14,115 nucleotides of DNA from CAZLBV01 sp964557845 (GTDB lineage Bacteria > Acidobacteriota > Aminicenantia > Aminicenantales > Aminicenantaceae): assembly GCA_964557845.1 (NCBI GenBank), contig CAZLBV010000233.1, positions 1 through 14,115 of the forward strand, given 5' to 3'. How positions within the stretch are numbered: the first letter of the stretch is position 1; the number at the start of each line of letters is the position of its first letter. The notes under the pieces are model-generated. The model saw only the letters and a program-made list of their open reading frames with translations, was not told the origin of the DNA and made no database searches. The position numbers and the translations under genes are program-made. Shown here piece after piece: positions 1 to 6,270 of this stretch.

Positions 1-60
1 AGTTCACCCTTTTAATCCCGTGAAATCTTAAATCCCCGATTTTCTAAATTTCAAAGAATT

Positions 61-90
61 TTGATCACGCCAACTTTCAGCTTCTATTAT
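61..90 (+). promoter_or_regulatory. Possible sigma70-type promoter of the flavodiiron gene
   Basis: TTGATC at 61-66 (4 of 6 to the -35 consensus) and TATTAT at 85-90 (5 of 6 to the -10 consensus) are separated by 18 bp. This would start transcription near 97, about 40 bp before the gene. The region is AT-rich, so other -10-like hexamers exist (GATAAT at 101, CATAAT at 111). The assignment is by inspection only. Bases 1-60 hold no gene that I can recognise. Confidence 0.35.
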
Positions 91-106
91 CATTTTGCAC
101 GATAAT
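86..106. repeat. Inverted repeat ATTATC-N9-GATAAT, possible operator
   Basis: A perfect 6-bp inverted repeat with a 9-bp spacer lies between the candidate -10 box and the ribosome-binding site of the flavodiiron gene. A related half-site, ATCATAAT, follows at 109-116. The AT-rich GATAAT half-sites recall the boxes bound by Fur/PerR-type metal and peroxide regulators. The match is loose and no regulator is visible in the window. Confidence 0.3.
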
Positions 107-136
107 GTATCATAATAATAAACAGGAGGCATATTC

Positions 137-1315
137 ATGCAAAAAAGAAAAATAAAGGAAAACATTTATTGGCTGGGCGCTATTGACTGGGACCGACGCC
201 TTTTTGACTCGCTCATCCCGCTTCCGGACGGCACGAGTTACAACGCCTATTTGGTACAAGGCAGCGAGAAAACCGTTTTGCTGGATACTGTCGATCCGCC
301 TATGACTGATAAATTATTGGCGCAGTTGGACGGTGTGGATAAAATCGATTTTATCGTTTCTCATCATGCCGAGCAGGACCATTCCGGAGCCATCCCCCGG
401 GTGCTTGAACGGTTTCCAGAGGCAAAGGTCATCGTTACACCCAAAGCAAAAGGGATGCTCATCGATCTCTTGAAAATATCTGAAAGCTCCTTTGTTACCG
501 TGGAAGATGGCGAATCTCTGTCCCTAGGGAACAAGACCCTAAAATTCATTCACACGCCTTGGGTTCATTGGCCTGAAACCATGGTGACCTACCTGGAAGA
601 TGATAATATCCTTTTCAGTTGCGATTTTTATGGCTCCCATATCGCGACATCTGATCTCTTTGTGACCGACCAGGGGCGTGTGTACGAAGCAGCTAAAAGA
701 TACTTTGCCGAAATAATGATGCCTTTTCGCAATGTGATCACAAAAAATATCGAGAAACTCAAAGATTATGAGATTAAAATGATCGCCCCAAGCCATGGCC
801 AGATCTATGACCAACCGGCCTGGATCATGGATGCTTATCGGGACTGGGTAATGGGTCCTCCCCACAATCTGGTTGTTTTGCCCTTTGTGTCCATGCACGG
901 CAGCACCCGGCACATGGTCGACCACCTGGTGTCCGGATTGGTAAAACATGGGGTACGAGTTGAATTGTTTAATCTGCCCGTCACTGATATCGGAAAACTC
1001 GCCATGGCCCTTGTCGATGCAGCGACGGTTATTGTTGGAGCTCCAACCGTTCTGGCCGGCCCTCATCCGCTGGCTGCATATGCGACACTGCTGGCCAATG
1101 CCTTGAGGCCCAAAGTAAAGTTTCTTTCCATCATCGGTTCTTATGGATGGGGAGGAAAGACTGTGGAAACCCTTGCGGGAATGATCCCTAACTTAAAGGT
1201 CGAAGTTTTAGAGCCGGTTCTATGCAAAGGGTTCCCCTTAGAGACTGATTATGAAGCGCTGGATAAGCTGGCCGGCACGGTTGCTGAGAAGCACAGTGAG
1301 CATGGTTTCAAGTAG
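137..1315 (+). CDS. Flavodiiron protein (A-type flavoprotein, FprA/ROO family)
   Basis: Cytoplasmic flavodiiron protein that reduces O2 to water, or NO to N2O, using electrons usually supplied by rubredoxin. Residues 1-245 form the metallo-beta-lactamase-like diiron domain, and all expected ligands are present: H77-x-E79-x-D81-H82, H144, D163 and H220. Residues from about 245 to 390 are the flavodoxin domain, with an FMN phosphate-loop motif (SMHGST, 252-257). At 392 residues it has the usual two-domain length, with no C-terminal rubredoxin or reductase extension. No rubredoxin gene is visible, so the electron donor lies elsewhere. The start is supported by AGGAGG at 124-129, seven bases before the ATG. 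Base composition is unlike its neighbours: row 901-960 has 35 G/C of 60, against 16 of 60 in row 1441-1500, and many codons end in G or C. This suggests acquisition from a higher-GC anaerobe. Sequence cannot tell O2 from NO preference. Confidence 0.95.
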   Translation: MQKRKIKENIYWLGAIDWDRRLFDSLIPLPDGTSYNAYLVQGSEKTVLLDTVDPPMTDKLLAQLDGVDKIDFIVSHHAEQDHSGAIPRVLERFPEAKVIVTPKAKGMLIDLLKISESSFVTVEDGESLSLGNKTLKFIHTPWVHWPETMVTYLEDDNILFSCDFYGSHIATSDLFVTDQGRVYEAAKRYFAEIMMPFRNVITKNIEKLKDYEIKMIAPSHGQIYDQPAWIMDAYRDWVMGPPHNLVVLPFVSMHGSTRHMVDHLVSGLVKHGVRVELFNLPVTDIGKLAMALVDAATVIVGAPTVLAGPHPLAAYATLLANALRPKVKFLSIIGSYGWGGKTVETLAGMIPNLKVEVLEPVLCKGFPLETDYEALDKLAGTVAEKHSEHGFK

Positions 1316-1380
1316 AAAAGTTAATTTTTTTAGAATCGTACTTCGGTCGAGTAAAAATGATCTCATTATATCTATTTTAA

Positions 1381-1406
1381 ATTCATGATATAATCTTATT
1401 CATGAT
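1381..1406 (+). promoter_or_regulatory. TATAAT box flanked by a direct repeat, possible promoter of the kinase-like gene
   Basis: A perfect TATAAT lies at 1389-1394. ATTCATGAT occurs twice, at 1381-1389 and 1398-1406, so the repeats bracket the -10 box with a 17-bp period. At 17-bp spacing the -35 position reads TTATAT (1366-1371), which is weak. This would fit a promoter needing an activator, or one blocked by a protein bound to the repeats. The following gene begins at 1419, leaving a very short leader. Confidence 0.35.
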
Positions 1407-1418
1407 GGGGTATATAGC

Positions 1419-2246
1419 ATGAAGTTTAATAAAACGTTATCTGATCAGAAATATATTGTTAATTTTAGAAATCTTGTCATTCCTGTCTTGATTGGATTTT
1501 TTTTGTTGAATTTTTTTCAGGTTCTTTTTGGATCTTCCAACCGACAATTTACTCCTCAGGAATTAGCGGAAAGGGAAAAGTGGGAACTATTTCTTAAGAC
1601 AGCAGCTGGCATAGAGCAGGAGCAGATGAAAACCAGAGATGCGGTAACAGAACCATGGAAATTGAAGCTTGAAAAAGATGGGATCAAAAGAAATGCGATC
1701 TGGAAAGATATCAAAGGAGAAAGAGGGGGATTTATAGAGTGGTGGAAATATGAAATCGCAGCTTACCGATTGGACAAATCCCTTGAGTTGAACATGATTC
1801 CGCCTACAGTTGAGAAGAAATTTAGAGGAAAATCCGGGTCCTGCCAGCTATGGATTACCTCAAAAATTGACGTACGAACGAAAGTCCAAAAAAATATCAA
1901 GGTTCCCCAAAATAAAGCAAAAAGTTTCCAACGAGCCGGTTATATTCAGCAAGCCTTCGATAATCTGATCGGTAATATAGACCGGCATATGGGAAATGTG
2001 CTTATAACTGAGGATTGGAGAGCCATCTTAATAGATCATTCCCGTGCCTTTCGTATAGAAGAGAAGTATAATAAACAACTCTTATTTCAAGATCAATCCG
2101 ACGATCAGAATTTCATAATGAAAGAGCTTCCTCGGGTTTTTGTTGAAAAAATAAAATCTTTGGATTTTGATCTAGTAAAACAGATAGTCGGTGAGTATCT
2201 TACCGAGGGGGAAATAAAGGCACTAATCGGGCGTAGAAATCGATAA
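1419..2246 (+). CDS. Membrane-anchored protein with PI3/4-kinase-like (FAM20/HipA-like) catalytic core
   Basis: Predicted atypical kinase of unknown substrate. A basic N terminus (K2, K5, K11, R17) is followed by one hydrophobic segment at about 18-38, then a hydrophilic domain. Recognisable kinase elements occur in order. K96 in an AIWK context fits the ATP-anchoring lysine. E112, in a helix ending near NMIPPTV (125-131), fits the salt-bridge glutamate. The catalytic loop is D188-R189-H190 with N193, in a GNIDRHMGN context. D206-H207-S208 takes the place of the DFG aspartate. The order D-R-H-x-x-N followed by I-D-H/F is typical of PI3/4-kinase, HipA and FAM20-type folds, not of classical HRD kinases. 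Positive-inside reasoning puts the kinase domain outside the cytoplasmic membrane; this is inference. The gene ends 89 bp before the NamZ-like lipoprotein gene on the same strand. The ATG has only a weak GATGGGG upstream. It could be a pseudokinase, but every key residue is present. Confidence 0.72.
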   Translation: MKFNKTLSDQKYIVNFRNLVIPVLIGFFLLNFFQVLFGSSNRQFTPQELAEREKWELFLKTAAGIEQEQMKTRDAVTEPWKLKLEKDGIKRNAIWKDIKGERGGFIEWWKYEIAAYRLDKSLELNMIPPTVEKKFRGKSGSCQLWITSKIDVRTKVQKNIKVPQNKAKSFQRAGYIQQAFDNLIGNIDRHMGNVLITEDWRAILIDHSRAFRIEEKYNKQLLFQDQSDDQNFIMKELPRVFVEKIKSLDFDLVKQIVGEYLTEGEIKALIGRRNR

Positions 2247-2335
2247 CCAGATCAAAAAATATGGTGAAAAAACTGTTTTGTACTAAGGAAAAAGCGATAT
2301 CCATGAAAAAAAATCGGTTTTAAGGAGAGAAATTT

Positions 2336-3634
2336 ATGAGAACAGCCTTTTTATTTTTTTCGACGATTATTTTGCTGGCAGCATGTTCAAAGACGAAGGA
2401 CTATGGCCCTGAAAAAACTGAAATGAGACCGGGCCTTGAAGTTTTCATGGATAAATTTATCCCTTTGGTTGAAGGAAAAAAAGTAGGGCTTATAACCAAT
2501 CCCACGGGAGTTGACAGGAATATGAATACCACTATTGATCTCTTCGCAGACAATCCTGATATTAATTTAGTAGCTCTATATGGACCGGAACATGGTGTTC
2601 GCGGTAATGCCCAAGCAGGAGAATATGTCCCTTTTTATATTGATGAAAAATATGACCTACCGGTTTTCAGCTTATATGGCCAGTCAAGGATTCCGGATCC
2701 TGAAATGCTGAAGAATATTGATGAGTTTATGCGGAGTTTCGATTCTGAGGATACAGAAAAGATCCCGGACAGTTCGATGATGACCGGAATTGATATCATG
2801 GTTTATGATATCCAGGATGTAGGTACGCGCATTTATACCTATATAGCTACCATGGCTTACTGTATGCAGGCATGTGGTGAAAACAATATTAAATTCATAG
2901 TCCTTGACAGGCCGAATCCCATAAATGGGTCAATGCTGGAAGGGCCTATTTTGGAATTTCCGGAATTCAGTTCTTTTGTCGGGCTTTATCCCATCCCTGT
3001 GAGACACGGTATGACAACAGGAGAGTTAGCTCTTCTGTTCAATGATCGTTTCCTGAGCAAAAAAGCCGATCTCACTGTTATCCCAATGGAAGGCTGGACA
3101 CGCTCTATGTGGTATGATCAGACTGAACTTCCTTGGATCATACCATCGCCAAATATGCCGGCCTTGGACACTGCTCTGGTCTATCCTGGGCAGGTATATT
3201 TAGAAGGAACAAATATATCTGAAGGCCGGGGAACGACCAAGCCATTTGAAATTTTCGGGGCTCCTTGGATCGATGGTCATGAGTTAGTTAGAAATTTAAA
3301 TCAGATGGATTTGCCCGGTGTTAAATTTAGAGAAGCCTGGTTTACACCAGTTTTTTCTAAGTATGCAGGTGATCTCTGCGGTGGAGCACAACTTCATATC
3401 AAAAATCGTGATCTGTACAAGCCTTTTTTTACTACTTTAAGTATTATTCGCACTATTTCCAATATGTATCACGCAGAATTTAAATTTCATAAGGATTATT
3501 TTGATCAAACCATGGGAACAGAGAAAATCAGGCTGGCTTTAGAAAAGGGCGAGGATATTGTTTCTATAATCAAATCCTATGAAGACGATCTGCATGATTT
3601 TCAAGAAATGAGAAAAAATTATCTTTTATACTAA
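2336..3634 (+). CDS. NamZ-type exo-beta-N-acetylmuramidase lipoprotein (DUF1343, GH171)
   Basis: Family of Bacillus subtilis NamZ (YbbC), which releases terminal MurNAc from the non-reducing end of peptidoglycan fragments. The N terminus is a lipoprotein signal with lipobox LAAC, the lipidated cysteine being C17, so the mature protein is tethered to a membrane. Family signatures follow in order: GLITNPTGVD (51-60), YGPEHG with E85 as the candidate catalytic acid, YDIQDVGTRIYTY (157-169), a DRPNPI motif, and the GTNISEGRGTTKPFE stretch in the second half. The expected C-terminal domain is complete and the length of 432 is normal or slightly long. Residues about 127-150 look like an insertion, since most relatives I recall pass almost directly from PEMLK to the IDxxVxDIQDVG strand. 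The start is set by AAGGAG (2322-2327). The job is probably murein recycling or scavenging; no transporter or MurQ-type etherase is visible here. Confidence 0.9.
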   Translation: MRTAFLFFSTIILLAACSKTKDYGPEKTEMRPGLEVFMDKFIPLVEGKKVGLITNPTGVDRNMNTTIDLFADNPDINLVALYGPEHGVRGNAQAGEYVPFYIDEKYDLPVFSLYGQSRIPDPEMLKNIDEFMRSFDSEDTEKIPDSSMMTGIDIMVYDIQDVGTRIYTYIATMAYCMQACGENNIKFIVLDRPNPINGSMLEGPILEFPEFSSFVGLYPIPVRHGMTTGELALLFNDRFLSKKADLTVIPMEGWTRSMWYDQTELPWIIPSPNMPALDTALVYPGQVYLEGTNISEGRGTTKPFEIFGAPWIDGHELVRNLNQMDLPGVKFREAWFTPVFSKYAGDLCGGAQLHIKNRDLYKPFFTTLSIIRTISNMYHAEFKFHKDYFDQTMGTEKIRLALEKGEDIVSIIKSYEDDLHDFQEMRKNYLLY

Positions 3635-3687
3635 ACTGAATAAATCTGCGAGATCAAGCTTGTATTCGTAAGAAACTAGTAAGCAAT

Positions 3688-4740
3688 TTAATCAATTTTT
3701 GAAATCTGGATCGGAAAGAGGGGAGTCAGACTTTCAATAAGATGTTTATAATCGGATGAAAGTAATAAAATTACATAATTCTCATCGCTTCGGCTGGGAA
3801 TCATTAGTACAGATCCTGGGTTGTAAGCCTTTTTTGGGGGAATAAGTTCAAAAAAAAGAAGACCTATTTTTTCTCCATTGATTTCGAGGATAAGTTCATC
3901 TCCATTATTAAATCCTGCACTTAGGGTGTGCTCCTTTGTCCAGTTGGTGGAAATCATTAAATTTGTCTCTCTGAACGGCTCTATCCGCATGATGTTTCCT
4001 TTTAAATGTCCTGGTACTGCTTCTGCCTGTCCGGCATTTAATTCCAGTGATGAAAAAAAATCAGATTTTAATTCCGGATTGATTTGGATATTTGAGATTT
4101 CATGCAGAATACCTCTGAAATCCAGCTGTGAGCTGAACCAGGCTGTTGGAAGTTTAATCCCTTCGACTTCTTGATAGGAGTTAATTTCATGGTTTATCTC
4201 ATAGTTTCCTTCTTCAGGACCGAATCCTTTTAAGGAAAATCGTTTAATACGATAATCCTCTGTATCAACCAAGATTTCTACATCCAGAACCCCTTCTTTA
4301 GATGTCAGAACAATGTAATTTCTTGATCCAATTTTTTTTTCTCCTTGATATTCAAGCTGATCGGCGAATTTCATCAGGGTAAAAAAACCGCAGCGTAATT
4401 TTGCCAGGGCCTGATAGGTTGAGGACAGAAGCGGTCTAAGTTCTCCTGCACGATTGTAGCAATTCCGAATGACACCTTCTGGAGTAGTAAGGATTATCTC
4501 TGTTATAACAGGATCTTTCCCGGAAGTCATTTTCATGATTCCTGTTGTCGATATGTAATAATGGCGGGGTCCTGCGTCAAAGGAATAAGCATTAATTTTT
4601 GAAAGTATCTCCAGACCTCCGGCTGTCTCAATATTTTTTTCGATAATCTTTTCAATCTCAGTTTTTGGATTTGATTGTGAATATAAAGTAACCACTGAAA
4701 AAATGAAAGCTATCATTATAAAGGTGATCGTTTTAGACAT
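3688..4740 (-). CDS. Secreted LolA/LppX-like hypothetical protein
   Basis: Exported protein of unknown function. Residues 1-21 are a signal peptide with a hydrophobic core and likely cleavage near LYS-QS. It has no lipobox. The mature start holds a helix ending in ETAGGLEIL (38-46) followed by an INAY strand, a pattern common in outer-membrane-lipoprotein-sorting-like (LolA/LppX fold) proteins. From about 55 to 220 it reads as alternating beta strands with motifs such as LDVEILVDTEDYRIKRF and GIKLPTAWF, where these folds describe a half-barrel that binds lipid. Residues from about 240 to 350 form an extra C-terminal domain that I do not recognise. The start is supported by GAGGA (4747-4751). 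It is convergent with the NamZ gene, 53 bp away, and downstream of the membrane-protein gene on the same strand with a 71-bp gap. The fold assignment is moderate and the function is unassigned. Confidence 0.6.
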   Translation of the reverse strand: MSKTITFIMIAFIFSVVTLYSQSNPKTEIEKIIEKNIETAGGLEILSKINAYSFDAGPRHYYISTTGIMKMTSGKDPVITEIILTTPEGVIRNCYNRAGELRPLLSSTYQALAKLRCGFFTLMKFADQLEYQGEKKIGSRNYIVLTSKEGVLDVEILVDTEDYRIKRFSLKGFGPEEGNYEINHEINSYQEVEGIKLPTAWFSSQLDFRGILHEISNIQINPELKSDFFSSLELNAGQAEAVPGHLKGNIMRIEPFRETNLMISTNWTKEHTLSAGFNNGDELILEINGEKIGLLFFELIPPKKAYNPGSVLMIPSRSDENYVILLLSSDYKHLIESLTPLFPIQISKID

Positions 4741-4761
4741 ATTTTTTCCTCATTTTCATTT

Positions 4762-4771
4762 TAATCGATTA
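4762..4771. repeat. 10-bp palindrome TAATCGATTA upstream of the secreted-protein gene
   Basis: A perfect dyad lies about 22 bp upstream of the start codon of the minus-strand secreted protein, in the gap after the membrane-protein gene. It could be an operator half or chance in AT-rich DNA. I see no second copy in the window. Confidence 0.25.
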
Positions 4772-4811
4772 GATTTAGGGCTTCAAGCAGGAACAAGAAG
4801 AATAGGACTGA

Positions 4812-5558
4812 TTAAACCACAATCGGGGAGGCATCAGGATTCATAGGATTGATCCGGGAATATAATGAGAATAGAAAAGGATAGCTGTCTTTAAGGTGCT
4901 GGTTATATGCGATCCAAACCAAGACCAATTGGGAATAGGCTCTCCGAAGATCAGTTTTCAGATGTGAGAGATCGGTTTCGGGAAGATTATAGATTTTTTC
5001 TCCCCTGAATTCCAATTCCTCGGTCAAATGGGAGATGGCCCACATCAGATCTGTAAATATTTCATGTTCCAAAAGAGTAGAATTCTCTAAAAGACGAAGC
5101 ATAAAAGGGTGTTTGCTGGATAAAAATTTACGAAGTTCAACCAGATCATTAACATCAAAATCGATCTTATATTTGAAGTTTTTAGAGGCATTAATGGCAG
5201 CCGCAAAATCCTTTTTGCCCCATTCGAGATTGATGCAGAGCTTTTTCTCGAGTTCAGAGCTATTTTCCGTAAACTTTGAGAACCTGGATAAAAGCTCTAA
5301 ACCGACCTCACTAAAAAAGGTACCGATGACCATATTCAATTTTTTAAAAATAGTCTTCTTTTCCCGGCGGGCTAAAATACGTTCAATAAATAGAATAACC
5401 AGTAACACATCCAGGAAAACAAAAGCAATATCTCCCACCAGATATATGAATATATGATGTAAATCCCGAAAAATTAGATAGTGAATGGAATAAGTAATCG
5501 CTGAAGCCAGAACCAATGTCAGGCTAACTAATAATGTCCAATTATAATATTTTTTCAT
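4812..5558 (-). CDS. Two-helix membrane protein with conserved cytoplasmic domain, unknown function
   Basis: I cannot name a function. The N terminus carries two strong hydrophobic segments, about 7-28 and 36-58, joined by a short histidine-containing loop (HYLIFRDLHH). The second is followed by the basic stretch RILARREKK, which should stay in the cytoplasm. The remaining 180 or so residues are mostly helical and hydrophilic. They include a block I associate with a widespread family of conserved hypothetical membrane proteins: HPFMLRLLENSTLLEHE, then FTDLMWAISHLTEEL, and a C-terminal YPFLFSLYSRINP ending. A very good ribosome-binding site, GGAGGTG at 5561-5567, precedes the ATG by two bases (close but usable). 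It is the first gene of a minus-strand pair with the secreted LolA-like gene, so a shared envelope role is possible. Confidence 0.65.
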   Translation of the reverse strand: MKKYYNWTLLVSLTLVLASAITYSIHYLIFRDLHHIFIYLVGDIAFVFLDVLLVILFIERILARREKKTIFKKLNMVIGTFFSEVGLELLSRFSKFTENSSELEKKLCINLEWGKKDFAAAINASKNFKYKIDFDVNDLVELRKFLSSKHPFMLRLLENSTLLEHEIFTDLMWAISHLTEELEFRGEKIYNLPETDLSHLKTDLRRAYSQLVLVWIAYNQHLKDSYPFLFSLYSRINPMNPDASPIVV

Positions 5559-5748
5559 GACACCTCCCTCAGCTATTTTTTTAAATCCGTTTCTTTGGAT
5601 TGTGGCCGATCTTCATTTCATGTTGATTTAATTTATCCGATCCTCATTCAAGGAAATGCTTAGACGGTTAAATAAGATCACGAGATTGAATTCATCAATT
5701 TTTTCAGAGGAAACAATATATTAATATGGTAGATAAATCAAATAAAAA
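5559..5748. other. Divergent intergenic spacer without a recognised gene
   Basis: The gap between the minus-strand membrane gene and the plus-strand cupin gene is about 355 bp, the longest in the window. This first part is AT-rich and I see no protein or RNA gene in it. It holds a short inverted repeat, AATCC-N8-GGATT (5584-5588 and 5597-5601), and a weak AT hairpin, ATTGA-N5-TCAAT (5685-5699), followed by five Ts. Neither is strong enough to name. The promoter and small ORF in the rest of the gap are listed separately. Confidence 0.5.
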
Positions 5749-5778
5749 TTGACAGATGTTCAGTAGTTGCACTAAAAT
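5749..5778 (+). promoter_or_regulatory. Near-consensus sigma70 promoter of the cupin operon
   Basis: TTGACA at 5749-5754 (6 of 6) and TAAAAT at 5773-5778 (5 of 6) are spaced by 18 bp. Transcription would start near 5785, about 130 bp before the cupin start at 5914. This is one of the best promoter matches in the window. Confidence 0.6.
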
Positions 5779-5788
5779 TTGGAAACCT

Positions 5789-5917
5789 ATGAGGAAAGAG
5801 TTTTTATCTCAAAATATGGAGATTCTGCTGCCTTCCCCAATCCCCATCGATATTTTAAAGGTTAGATCTATATTCATGTTAACGGAATGGATCGGCTGCC
5901 TATGGAGAATAAAATGA
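5789..5917 (+). CDS. Possible 42-codon small ORF coupled to the cupin gene
   Basis: An ORF from ATG 5789 to TGA 5915-5917 encodes 42 residues, beginning MRKEFLSQNMEILLP. Its stop overlaps the preferred cupin start in an ATGA arrangement (5914-5917), in a different frame. It starts only a few bases after the transcription start predicted from the promoter at 5749-5778, so its transcript would be nearly leaderless. The only ribosome-binding-site-like bases are TTGGA at 5779-5783. The peptide has no signal, membrane segment or attenuator-like codon run. The precise stop/start overlap and position favour a real coupled leader ORF. The weak initiation signal and modest length allow chance. Confidence 0.3.
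   Translation: MRKEFLSQNMEILLPSPIPIDILKVRSIFMLTEWIGCLWRIK
5904..5907 (+). promoter_or_regulatory. Ribosome-binding site that decides the cupin start
   Basis: GGAG at 5904-5907 lies six bases before ATG 5914. The in-frame ATGs at 5887 and 5902 have no comparable site, and the protein from 5914 begins like a typical small cupin. Confidence 0.55.
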
Positions 5918-6270
5918 TCATTAAATTAGATTATAAAGTGAAAGAGATCGTGTTAAAAGATGAAGGCGTAAAAAATGTAAGAAAAAAGATATTGATCGGG
6001 ACTGCAGATGGTTCTGAAAACATAATAATGAGAAGATTCATGATTTTTCCCGGAGGAAATACTCCTTTTCATGATCATCCCCATGAACATGTGATAAGGG
6101 TAGAAAAGGGGAGAGGGGTGGTGGTAGATGGAGAAGGAAAAGAGAGGACCATAGGAGTGGGTTCAAGTCTTTTTATTAGCGGTGGAGAAAAACATCAGTT
6201 TAAGAATCCCTTTTCGGAACCATTTGGGTTTCTTTGTATTATTTTAAATCAAGATAAAGTTGCTCAATGA
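5914..6270 (+). CDS. Small single-domain cupin protein
   Basis: A 118-residue cupin (127 if started at ATG 5887). Motif 1 spans about 47-66 with metal ligands H53, H55 and E58, in the order HDHPHEH, ending in KGRG. Motif 2 is at about 83-98 with H94 and the downstream N98; the usual proline is replaced by serine. The set of three histidines and a glutamate suggests a bound Fe, Mn, Ni or Zn ion. Such stand-alone cupins range from sugar isomerases and dioxygenases to ligand sensors, and this sequence does not say which. The gene overlaps the next by the four bases ATGA (6267-6270), so the two are translationally coupled and probably act together. Confidence 0.85.
   Translation: MIIKLDYKVKEIVLKDEGVKNVRKKILIGTADGSENIIMRRFMIFPGGNTPFHDHPHEHVIRVEKGRGVVVDGEGKERTIGVGSSLFISGGEKHQFKNPFSEPFGFLCIILNQDKVAQ

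Noticed and set aside
539..1066. Long open frame on the minus strand inside the flavodiiron gene
   Set aside because: It is antisense to a gene with all catalytic residues in place, has no ribosome-binding site, and resembles no protein.
1316..1380. Rho-independent terminator after the flavodiiron gene
   Set aside because: The only hairpin (TACTT with GAGTA) is short and follows, not precedes, the T-run.
2303..2323. Six-codon mini-ORF before the NamZ gene
   Set aside because: Too short and without a properly spaced ribosome-binding site; likely chance in an A-rich spacer.
5035..5457. 140-codon open frame on the plus strand inside the membrane-protein gene
   Set aside because: Shadow of the minus-strand gene; the latter has membrane helices, a conserved domain and a strong ribosome-binding site.
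5685..5704. ATTGA-N5-TCAAT hairpin followed by Ts, resembling a plus-strand terminator
   Set aside because: The stem is only five mostly A-T pairs and no plus-strand gene lies upstream for it to terminate.
5887..5913. Upstream starts for the cupin at ATG 5887 and 5902
   Set aside because: No ribosome-binding site fits them; GGAG at 5904-5907 fits ATG 5914 and the resulting protein begins like other small cupins.
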